64,000 nucleotides of DNA, from positions 26,768-90,767 of IMG/VR virus record IMGVR_UViG_3300042319_002356. One strand, given 5' to 3'. This document shows positions 42,507 through 48,510 of the stretch, in pieces. The notes below the pieces were generated by a model. That model made no database searches. It was not told the DNA's origin and saw only the letters and a list, made by a program, of their open reading frames with translations. This DNA comes from a virus. Each line of letters starts with the position of its first letter. Position 1 is the stretch's first letter. A program made the position numbers and the translations under genes.

Positions 42507-42594
42507 AGTCAGGTGGTGGAATTGGTTGCCATACAAACTTGGAGGGTTACTTACTTTAAGTCCCTGAATACAGGTTCGAATCCTGTCCTGACTA
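42507..42594 (+). ncRNA. tRNA-like RNA, AGTCAGG family (88 nt)
   Basis: Length of a class II tRNA, same acceptor and T arm as its neighbours. The best anticodon arm, CAAAC-TTGGAGG-GTTAC (anticodon GGA, Ser), has two mismatched pairs. An alternative AGGG-ACTT/AAGT-CCCT hairpin competes. Confidence 0.6.
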
Positions 42595-42622
42595 CAAAAA
42601 TTAAAATTAAAAAACAAAAAGT

Positions 42623-42739
42623 ATGATTGGGATTCTATTGTTTATATTATTGGGTACGTGGGTGATAATAACGGAAGGAAACATTTTTTTAAGAAAAAAA
42701 GATGATGATGGTGACCACTATCACCAATCAATGGATTGA
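42623..42739 (+). CDS. Small membrane peptide, 38 aa
   Basis: IGILLFILLGTWVIITEG span followed by a charged His/Asp tail (KKDDDGDHYHQ). Located between tRNA-like genes after an A-rich leader. Could be regulatory or a toxin-like peptide; no family known. Confidence 0.45.
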   Translation: MIGILLFILLGTWVIITEGNIFLRKKDDDGDHYHQSMD

Positions 42740-42746
42740 TAAAGGT

Positions 42747-42950
42747 AATGAGTAAGAGATACTCAACGGTCTTCGAATCAAGACCTAAAGAATGATTCCG
42801 CAGAATGTCTACGGCGCGAGTGGGACATCGTGGGATAAAGGGACTGACACAATCCCTCCCAGTAGTGTTGGATGTTTTTAACGGGTAAGACCAGCAGGTT
42901 TTTAAGAAATAGAAAACCGATATATCTACTCACCTATAATCTCAGGGTGG
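42747..42950 (+). ncRNA. Structured RNA (~200 nt)
   Basis: Ends can pair (GAGTAAGAGATA with TATATCTACTC); internal GAGT/ACTC and GGTCTT/AAGACC hairpins. No frame. Lies directly upstream of tRNA-Leu(TAG). Confidence 0.45.
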
Positions 42951-42959
42951 GGAACTTGC

Positions 42960-43034
42960 CCCCTTGGCGGAATAGGCAGACGCACATCGCTTAGAACGAT
43001 GTTTTAGTGAGAGTTCGAGTCTCTCAGGGGGTAC
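42960..43034 (+). tRNA. tRNA-Leu(TAG), short variable loop
   Basis: Acceptor GCCCCCT/AGGGGGT, Leu-like D arm GGCGGAATAGGCAGACGC, anticodon arm CATCG-CTTAGAA-CGATG, T arm GAGAG/CTCTC. The variable region is only 7 nt (TTTTAGT), unlike the long arm normal for bacterial Leu tRNAs. Confidence 0.85.
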
Positions 43035-43049
43035 AAATCCCATAATAGT

Positions 43050-43057
43050 ATATTTAT
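43050..43057 (+). promoter_or_regulatory. Late-type motif ATATTTAT
   Basis: 4 nt before ATG 43062. Confidence 0.6.
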
Positions 43058-43061
43058 GATT

Positions 43062-43685
43062 ATGAAAAATATATTATTAGTTCTTTTAACATTTTGGGTA
43101 TCCATTTCTTTTTCCCAATCTTATGATGTGGTTATTAAAAAACAAAACTACACTTCTTACTTTGAATATGATTATGTAAATCCTACGGTTGTGACTTATA
43201 AGTTATATCACGGAGGTGGTGATTGTAAGAGAGACAAGTTCTATTTTAAAAACGACGAGTCATTTAAGACTGCGACAGACCAAGATTATTCTAAATCAGG
43301 TTATGACAAGGGACATATGGCAAATGCTGAAGACTTTGCTTATGATTGTACTTTGGATGAATTAACATTCAGATATTATAATTGTGTTCCACAACACCCA
43401 AGAATGAATAGAGGTCCTTGGAAGAAAGTTGAAACTGAAATTAGAAAGTGGAGTCAGGATAAAGAGTTGTTAGTTATATGTATTAATGTATTTGGTGATA
43501 AGGACTTACCTAATACAAATGTTGCCATCCCAACGGAGTGTATTAAACTTGTTTATGACTATAAAACAAAGAAGCCAATTGCGGGTTATGTCTTCACAAA
43601 CACGGCAAATCCTGTAATGACTCAGATGACACCTGACGAAATTGTTAAAAAGTATTCTATTACAATTAAGACCTTCTTAAATTAA
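43062..43685 (+). CDS. Exported DNA/RNA non-specific endonuclease (NUC1 type)
   Basis: 207 aa. The signal peptide ends ...SISFS before Gln. The catalytic region SGYDKGHMANAEDFAY replaces the DRGH motif of the beta-beta-alpha nuclease family with DKGH; YYNCVPQHPRMNRGPW gives the metal-binding Asn. CINVFGDKDLPNTNVAIPTECIKLVYD is also typical. It should degrade DNA/RNA in the periplasm or outside. ATG 43062 fits motif spacing better than ATG 43056. Confidence 0.88.
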   Translation: MKNILLVLLTFWVSISFSQSYDVVIKKQNYTSYFEYDYVNPTVVTYKLYHGGGDCKRDKFYFKNDESFKTATDQDYSKSGYDKGHMANAEDFAYDCTLDELTFRYYNCVPQHPRMNRGPWKKVETEIRKWSQDKELLVICINVFGDKDLPNTNVAIPTECIKLVYDYKTKKPIAGYVFTNTANPVMTQMTPDEIVKKYSITIKTFLN

Positions 43686-43718
43686 ACAACTATTAATTAT
43701 TGGTTTATGTCTTAGTTG

Positions 43719-43726
43719 ATATTTAT
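43719..43726 (+). promoter_or_regulatory. Late-type motif ATATTTAT
   Basis: 4 nt before ATG 43731. Confidence 0.6.
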
Positions 43727-43730
43727 CAGC

Positions 43731-45308
43731 ATGAGACACCTATTCTTCCTCCTATTATTAATCCCCAATCTTATACTTGCACAATGTGCTGGGATACCGT
43801 CATTCACATTAAATCCCGCTCCTGTTAATGGTAATTACGAACCAGGGACTGTTGTAACTATGTGTTACACTTTAAATGGTTGGGATACTTCATTTGGTTC
43901 AAATTGGTTGGAGGGGTTTAGTATTAACTTAGGGCCTGGTTGGGTATCTTATACACCTATATCAGCACCTGATGATTGTGGAGGAGCAACACCACCACAA
44001 GGATGGTTATGGTTGGAAAGTGTTACCAATAATGCGGGGACATTAACTGTTGGACCGGGTTACTTTTACGAGGGACCACAAGGACCTACTGATGGAAATC
44101 CGGGAAATGATTGGGGTGACTTTGGAACAAATTGTTTATGGACTTTTTGTGTCCAATTACAAGTATCCGACCAATGTGACCCACTTTCTTTATTGATTGA
44201 AGTTACACCTTATGCTGACGGAACGATGGGAAGTTGGGGAAATGAATCTTGTTTTGATGGACCATTTCAGGTATTCAATGGGGCAATCGCAGGAGGAGAT
44301 GTTGATACGTCACCAATAACTTATGTGACGGATTCAGTTTGTGTTGGACTTATGCAACAATATTCAGTCGTTAATACACCTGGGTCAACATATGAATGGA
44401 GTGCTAATGGTGGATATTTTGGTATTGACCAAAATGGTTCAAATGTTGCGGATGTATATTGGGGAGCTTGGCCTGGAACTTATACATTATATGTTCAGGA
44501 AACAACTGCTGAAGGATGTGTTGGGGATGAAATAACTTTGGATATTACGGTTGTTGATACCTTGATTACATTTGGACAACCAAGAACAGGTCTTTGTTTG
44601 GGAGATTCAACAAAACTATTTGCGTCACCATCAGGGGGATTTTGGGCCGGTGAGAATTTGGTTGGTAATACATTCACAGGTTATAATTCAGGAACCTATC
44701 ACCCAACTTATTTTGTCAACATACACGGATGTCCTGTTGCAGATTCTGTTGAAGTGTTTGTTAGAGAACCATTTACATCACCAATAATTTATACGACATT
44801 ACTAGATATTGATTTATGTCAAAATTCACCTGAACAATTTTATTATGTAAATGAAGAAGTTGGTGTTGAATATACTTGGCATGTTGATGGTATCTTACAA
44901 GAAGATACTGATTTTGAATTATATCAGAATTGGTATGATACAACAATGTTACATACAATAACAGTTTATGGGACGGACACCATTGGATGTGAAAGTGAAC
45001 TCGGTTATATATTAATTGATGTTGAAGCATGTCACAGATTATTTGTTCCAATATCATTCACACCAAATGGTGATGGGTACAATGATGCATTTAAAATTGT
45101 TGGTGAATCAATATATGAACCACATATGAAAATATTCAATAAAGATGGTATGGTTGTGTATGAAATCAAATCAATAACTCAAACTTGGAATGGAAATGAT
45201 GGAACAGGATATTTTTGTCCGAATGGAGTTTATAACTGGGTTATGACTTATAGGGACGATAGAGGGATTGGTCACACACAAAAAGGTCATATTGTTTTGA
45301 TTCGTTAA
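43731..45308 (+). CDS. Exported protein with T9SS type B (gliding-associated) C-terminal domain
   Basis: 525 aa. The signal peptide ends LILA before Gln. The central ~400 residues are beta-rich, Cys-containing and Trp/Gly/Asn-rich (repeat-like 'PGTYTLYVQET', 'GSTYEWSANGG'), resembling PKD/Ig-like surface domains. The C-terminal ~85 residues have SFTPNGDGYNDAF, KIFNKDGMVVYE, WNGNDGTG and CPNGVYNWVMTYRD: the type B sorting domain of Bacteroidota type IX secretion cargo. In the host these domains direct export to the cell surface. A phage gene with this domain is unusual. Confidence 0.88.
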   Translation: MRHLFFLLLLIPNLILAQCAGIPSFTLNPAPVNGNYEPGTVVTMCYTLNGWDTSFGSNWLEGFSINLGPGWVSYTPISAPDDCGGATPPQGWLWLESVTNNAGTLTVGPGYFYEGPQGPTDGNPGNDWGDFGTNCLWTFCVQLQVSDQCDPLSLLIEVTPYADGTMGSWGNESCFDGPFQVFNGAIAGGDVDTSPITYVTDSVCVGLMQQYSVVNTPGSTYEWSANGGYFGIDQNGSNVADVYWGAWPGTYTLYVQETTAEGCVGDEITLDITVVDTLITFGQPRTGLCLGDSTKLFASPSGGFWAGENLVGNTFTGYNSGTYHPTYFVNIHGCPVADSVEVFVREPFTSPIIYTTLLDIDLCQNSPEQFYYVNEEVGVEYTWHVDGILQEDTDFELYQNWYDTTMLHTITVYGTDTIGCESELGYILIDVEACHRLFVPISFTPNGDGYNDAFKIVGESIYEPHMKIFNKDGMVVYEIKSITQTWNGNDGTGYFCPNGVYNWVMTYRDDRGIGHTQKGHIVLIR

Positions 45309-45327
45309 GATTTTTGCTTTATCTTTG
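45297..45327 (+). promoter_or_regulatory. Bacteroidota-type promoter for tRNA-Cys
   Basis: TTG 45297-45299, 20 nt, TATCTTTG 45320-45327. Confidence 0.8.
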
Positions 45328-45340
45328 TATTCACAAACAA

Positions 45341-45425
45341 GGTCGGGTGCTTGAGTGGTTGAAAAGAGCGGTCTGCAAAACCGTTTGACGAAAGTCACAC
45401 GTCAGTTCGAATCTGACCCCGACCT
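45341..45425 (+). tRNA. tRNA-Cys(GCA) with long variable arm
   Basis: Acceptor GGTCGGG/CCCGACC, Ser-like D arm CTTGAGTGGTTGAAAAGAG, anticodon arm CGGT-CTGCAAA-ACCG, a class II variable arm GAC-GAAA-GTC, T arm GTCAG/CTGAC. U73 discriminator is the Cys identity base. Confidence 0.88.
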
Positions 45426-45441
45426 CAAAATTTTTCCCATT

Positions 45442-45603
45442 ATGTCTTGTTGTAAAGAATGTCCGTATAAGGTTGATAACAACCACAATAGAAAGTTAAG
45501 AGAATTTACTGAAAGGACTGGTAGAAAACACACTTGTCATATGGTGAATCCAAAACTATGGGACACAAGTAATGAAAAAGAAATTTGTAAAAATTTTGTG
45601 TAA
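45442..45603 (+). CDS. Small Cys-rich protein, 53 aa
   Basis: MSCCKECPYK start, then HNRKLREFTERTGRKHTCHMVNPKLW and a C-terminal ICKNF: five or six Cys/His that could form a zinc site. Similar small proteins 'CRECPWK...' are common in phages. ATG 45442 avoids overlap with tRNA-Cys. Confidence 0.7.
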   Translation: MSCCKECPYKVDNNHNRKLREFTERTGRKHTCHMVNPKLWDTSNEKEICKNFV

Positions 45604-45626
45604 CTGAAAACTTTATATTATCTTTG
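45596..45626 (+). promoter_or_regulatory. Bacteroidota-type promoter
   Basis: TTG 45596-45598, 20 nt, TATCTTTG 45619-45626, 4 nt before ATG 45631. Confidence 0.8.
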
Positions 45627-45630
45627 TCCT

Positions 45631-45891
45631 ATGAAAGTAAAATCAGAATTTGACCAGTTGATTGACAAGAAAAATGATGTTAGAGACCAATTCATTCTTG
45701 TTGATAAAATCCTTAAAGAAACACGTCAGTTACAAGATAAGTCTCGTGGAAAAGGAATCTTTTGGAGAGACCTTGACACATATTATGGTTGTGAAAAGAG
45801 AATTGAGCAACTAAATGGACTTAGAGATTCTCTTTCAGAGTATTATGAATACATTAGTGACCGAATTGAAGAAATAGAAACCAATAAATAA
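45631..45891 (+). CDS. Small coiled-coil protein, 86 aa
   Basis: Almost entirely charged helix (FDQLIDKKNDVRDQFILVDKI), two likely coiled-coil segments. No family recognised. Confidence 0.65.
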   Translation: MKVKSEFDQLIDKKNDVRDQFILVDKILKETRQLQDKSRGKGIFWRDLDTYYGCEKRIEQLNGLRDSLSEYYEYISDRIEEIETNK

Positions 45892-45899
45892 AAAAATAT

Positions 45900-46112
45900 A
45901 TGAATAACTTTTTAGGTGGCGGGTTAGGTTTTTTCTTACAAACAGCAATGGACGAGATGTTCATTTATGAGAACAATCGTGAACAATGGAAAGAATCTAT
46001 CAAACGAAAGTTCCGTGAATCCCGTAATCTTCCACGAAAGAAGAAAAAACAAGTTAGAAAAGAACTTCAACTTGATTGGAGAATTGCAAATTGGGACCCT
46101 TTTAAATTTTGA
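45900..46112 (+). CDS. Small basic protein, 70 aa
   Basis: Gly-rich hydrophobic start (FLGGGLGFFLQTAMDEMF) followed by Lys/Arg-rich helix (RKKKKQVRKELQ). It may associate with membrane or nucleic acid. Function unknown. Confidence 0.6.
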   Translation: MNNFLGGGLGFFLQTAMDEMFIYENNREQWKESIKRKFRESRNLPRKKKKQVRKELQLDWRIANWDPFKF

Positions 46113-46138
46113 TAATTGAAAATTTCAATTTATATTTG
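46109..46138 (+). promoter_or_regulatory. Bacteroidota-type promoter
   Basis: TTG 46109-46111, 19 nt, TATATTTG 46131-46138; 18-nt leader to ATG 46157. Confidence 0.65.
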
Positions 46139-46156
46139 TAGAAATAATTAAACGAT

Positions 46157-46360
46157 ATGAAAAACAAAGTTTGGCACAAAGTGGAGATTAGTACTGAAGA
46201 ACAAAAAGTTGAAGTTTACCCAACAGAAACATTCGACGGGATTATTGTTGAAACTAAGGAGTGGGATGGTAGTAGTAGTCCTCGTTTGTATCTTAACAAA
46301 GATGAAATGGAGTTTTTGATTACCAAGATGCAAGAGATGATGAAATACGTGAAGGAATAA
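46157..46360 (+). CDS. Small hypothetical protein, 67 aa
   Basis: Beta-strand N-terminal half (EEQKVEVYPTETFDGIIVETKEW) and helical end (LNKDEMEFLITKMQEMMKY), a layout seen in many tiny phage proteins. Role unknown. Confidence 0.6.
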   Translation: MKNKVWHKVEISTEEQKVEVYPTETFDGIIVETKEWDGSSSPRLYLNKDEMEFLITKMQEMMKYVKE

Positions 46361-46368
46361 AAGAATAC

Positions 46369-46472
46369 TCAGGTGGCGGAAGCGAGACGAATGCATTAGT
46401 CCGATAGACAGACGCTAGGGTAACTATCCGAGTCAGAAATGACATGAAGGTGCAAGTCCTTCTCTGAGTACA
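46369..46472 (+). ncRNA. tRNA-like, class II (anticodon unclear)
   Basis: Acceptor ACTCAGG/TCTGAGT, Leu-type TGGCGGAA, variable arm GTCA-GAAA-TGAC, T arm GAAGG-TGCAAGT-CCTTC. About 20 extra bases lie in the D-loop/anticodon region, so no clean 7-nt anticodon loop is found. Confidence 0.55.
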
Positions 46473-46540
46473 AACCAACCAAGGGCAATACGGGTTCATA
46501 CCTGTGGAGCAAGGAGACGGCCAGGAAAGACTGGCAACAT

Positions 46541-46611
46541 AGTCAGGTAACTTAATTGGCAAAGCTCCTAACAAGGAAGATTGCAGGTTCAAATCCTGTC
46601 CTGACTACAAA
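46541..46611 (+). ncRNA. tRNA-like RNA, AGTCAGG family (71 nt)
   Basis: Acceptor AGTCAGG/CCTGACT, D arm CTTAATTGGCAAAG, T loop TTCAAAT. The anticodon position holds only a 12-nt hairpin TCCT-AACA-AGGA, so it cannot present a normal anticodon loop. Confidence 0.6.
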
Positions 46612-46738
46612 CTATTAGTAAACTTTAGTACCCGTACAGGTCACGTAGGGTTAAATTAGATACAATTTCGTGCCACATTTGTGGGAACTGGAAGTAGAAT
46701 GCTAAAGAACTAATGGTTAAAAATAAATAAGATTTTTC
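46612..46738 (+). other. Intergenic, no gene seen
   Basis: Short hairpins only (for example CCACA/TGTGG around 46673-46686). It may be the 3' trailer of the preceding RNA. Confidence 0.3.
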
Positions 46739-46769
46739 TTGACACGGGAGTATTTATATCTTACCTTTG
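46739..46769 (+). promoter_or_regulatory. Strong promoter for tRNA-Met operon
   Basis: TTGACA 46739-46744, 17 nt, TACCTTTG 46762-46769; a GTATTTAT octamer is embedded at 46750-46757. Confidence 0.85.
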
Positions 46770-46815
46770 TCAAACAATTCGGAAACGACTGAATTGAAAA
46801 ACAAAATATTATAAA

Positions 46816-46888
46816 GCAGGATGGAGAAGATGGTCTATCTCGTGACTCTCATAAGGTCAAGGTCGCAAGTTCGAATCTTGCTCCTGCT
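46816..46888 (+). tRNA. tRNA-Met(CAT)
   Basis: Anticodon arm TGACT-CTCATAA-GGTCA; acceptor GCAGGA/TCCTGC; T arm GCAAG-TTCGAAT-CTTGC. A 5' leader hairpin CAATTC/GAATTG lies at ~46775-46798. Confidence 0.9.
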
Positions 46889-46891
46889 TCC

Positions 46892-47006
46892 AAAAGATAG
46901 AAGTAAGTTTCACCTGTTGCAGGCAACATAAAGTAAGATTCACAACTTGACTGGTCGTTACTTCTTATAGTGAGAAATGTGGACACTATAGGCTATCTTT
47001 TTTTAT
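46892..47006 (+). ncRNA. Structured RNA ending in a terminator
   Basis: AAAAGATAG (start) pairs with CTATCTTTTT (end); inside, GAAGTAA/TTACTTC and TATAGTG/CACTATA stems give a branched fold followed by a T run. No frame. Sits between two tRNAs. Confidence 0.6.
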
Positions 47007-47008
47007 TT

Positions 47009-47080
47009 GGCCCGTTCGTATAGAAGTAAGTACACTGCCCTTTCACGGCAGAGACGGCGGAGCGTTACCGCCACGGGCTA
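47009..47080 (+). tRNA. tRNA-Glu(TTC) with atypical T loop
   Basis: Acceptor GGCCCGT/ACGGGCT, anticodon arm CTGCC-CTTTCAC-GGCAG. The T stem GGCGG/CCGCC closes AGCGTTA instead of the near-universal TTCRANY loop. The 3' end abuts a convergent endonuclease gene. Confidence 0.75.
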
Positions 47081-47977
47081 CAAATCCTTCTCATAAGATT
47101 TAATCCACTTTCGGATTGAGTTGTCAGAAACTCCAAACATTCTTCCTGTTTTACTATATCCATTCGTTTTAACTAAATCAATCAACTCTTGATAAGGAGG
47201 ACGAGTAACTCTTCTCTGTTTAATTGACCTCTCAATTTCACCTTTTGTTAAACCACAAGATTCTCTTTCTTTTTTCTGTCTTTTCTTTGGGAACTTTACT
47301 ACCCCAAGTTTCATAGATTGTATTTTTGGTCTATCATTAATTATTGAGATTATTGTGTTGAATACTGATTTGATATTTGTTTTAACTTCGTTTTCACTAA
47401 CACGTAAGATAAACCAACCATCTTCCTTTAATAACTCATCTTTTTTATCATCCCTTTCTTTTCTTTCAGGTAATAAATGTTGAGACCCATCAATCTCAAC
47501 CGCAACCTTTTCATTAACAAACGCGAAATCTATAAAGTAGGGGAATACAGAATATTCTCTAACTATTGAATATTTTTTATCTAAACACAATTCATATACC
47601 TTTTCCAAAAATAGTTTTTCAGGGTAGGATAAATTCTTAGTCCTCCAAGCAGTTTGTTCGGGGTTTTCTTTCATAAACTTAATCCTGATTTCTCTAATTT
47701 TTTGTTTTGTCTCATCAGAATGTTTGAATGATTCTGGAAATAATTTACGTGCAATTTTATTTGATTCACTTGATGTCCTTAAACTATTCCCTAATAAATC
47801 CACAATTGTTTGTGAACCTAAATTATACTTGTCTTTTATCCTTTTTATTGACCATAATTCATCAATATATAATTTCTTAATCTCTTCTTTTACATTATAA
47901 ACATACTCACAAGTGGTTTGATGAACCATTAGTGCCCCATTATTTTTAATTTCTTTACCACAAATGTTACATTCCAT
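47078..47977 (-). CDS. Vsr/DUF559-like homing-type endonuclease
   Basis: 299 aa. N-terminal zinc finger (CNICGKEIKNNGALMVHQ), helix-turn-helix-like segment, then a Vsr-like nuclease core: SYPEKLFLEKV, YFIDFAFVNEKVAVEIDGSQH, and DDKKDELLKEDGWFILRVSENE. A C-terminal helix-turn-helix (YSKTGRMFGVSDNSIRKWIKSYEK) should recognise DNA. The layout is that of mobile DNA endonucleases. Its stop overlaps the 3' end of tRNA-Glu, and a late motif lies 14 nt upstream. Confidence 0.85.
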   Translation of the reverse strand: MECNICGKEIKNNGALMVHQTTCEYVYNVKEEIKKLYIDELWSIKRIKDKYNLGSQTIVDLLGNSLRTSSESNKIARKLFPESFKHSDETKQKIREIRIKFMKENPEQTAWRTKNLSYPEKLFLEKVYELCLDKKYSIVREYSVFPYFIDFAFVNEKVAVEIDGSQHLLPERKERDDKKDELLKEDGWFILRVSENEVKTNIKSVFNTIISIINDRPKIQSMKLGVVKFPKKRQKKERESCGLTKGEIERSIKQRRVTRPPYQELIDLVKTNGYSKTGRMFGVSDNSIRKWIKSYEKDL

Positions 47978-47991
47978 AATACCCTTTTATT

Positions 47992-47999
47992 ATAAATAT
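47992..47999 (-). promoter_or_regulatory. Late-type motif ATATTTAT (minus strand)
   Basis: ATAAATAT on the plus strand, 14 nt from the endonuclease start. Confidence 0.5.
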
Positions 48000-48041
48000 C
48001 TGAACTCTTATCAAAAGTCAGTTGTCCTAACTATTTTTTTC

Positions 48042-48071
48042 TTGTTTTTTGAAATATTTATTGTATCTTTG
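48042..48071 (+). promoter_or_regulatory. Promoter for tRNA-Tyr
   Basis: TTG 48042-48044, 19 nt, TATCTTTG 48064-48071; an ATATTTAT octamer overlaps at 48054-48061. Confidence 0.75.
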
Positions 48072-48083
48072 TAAAAGAAATAA

Positions 48084-48165
48084 GGGAGTATCGCATAGCG
48101 GCAATTGCAAGACACTGTAAATGTCTCACCGATAGGTTTCGGAGGTTCGAGTCCTTCTACTCCCA
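48084..48165 (+). tRNA. tRNA-Tyr(GTA)
   Basis: Acceptor GGGAGTA/TACTCCC, anticodon arm AGACA-CTGTAAA-TGTCT, long variable arm as expected for bacterial Tyr, T loop TTCGAGT. Confidence 0.93.
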
Positions 48166-48169
48166 CAAA

Positions 48170-48455
48170 ACAAATCATACAGAAGATGAGGTTAGCACTC
48201 ATTGAAAGGAACTTTGGCTTATGGGAGTAATTACCCAATAAGTTGTAAATGACCCAAAGTACTCTGTGATGGACCCTGCTCTGTGTGGCCACGCAACAGG
48301 TGAGGAGTAAATTATCCTCTGTCAAATCCACAACTACGGAGAGCGTAGATGGTTTGTTAAAACTAAAAATGAACTTTAAAAAGGGCGCTTCCTGAAAGAT
48401 TGGCTCGCTGGGCCCGAGTTCATTTTAACCCTTCTCCAAAAGAGAGGGGTTTTTT
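48170..48455 (+). ncRNA. Structured RNA (~285 nt) with terminator
   Basis: No reading frame. AAATGAACT / AGTTCATTT (48369 and 48416 areas) encloses GC-rich pairs, and the 3' end is the terminator AACCCTTCTC / GAGAGGGGTT plus T6 (48427-48455). Downstream of tRNA-Tyr and probably co-transcribed. Confidence 0.6.
48427..48455 (+). terminator. Rho-independent terminator
   Basis: AACCCTTCTC, loop CAAAA, GAGAGGGGTT, T run. Confidence 0.88.
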
Positions 48456-48480
48456 ATTTTACTATTAACTTAATTTGCCT

Positions 48481-48488
48481 TATCTTTG
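48481..48488 (+). promoter_or_regulatory. Promoter -7 box TATCTTTG
   Basis: 22 nt before ATG 48511; no clear TTG at -33. Confidence 0.55.
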
Positions 48489-48510
48489 TCTAAATTAAAA
48501 AAAAATAATT

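Noticed and set aside
48011-48331. Minus-strand frame of ~106 aa over tRNA-Tyr and the downstream RNA
   Set aside because: Covers a tRNA and structured RNA, has no promoter or motif on that strand.
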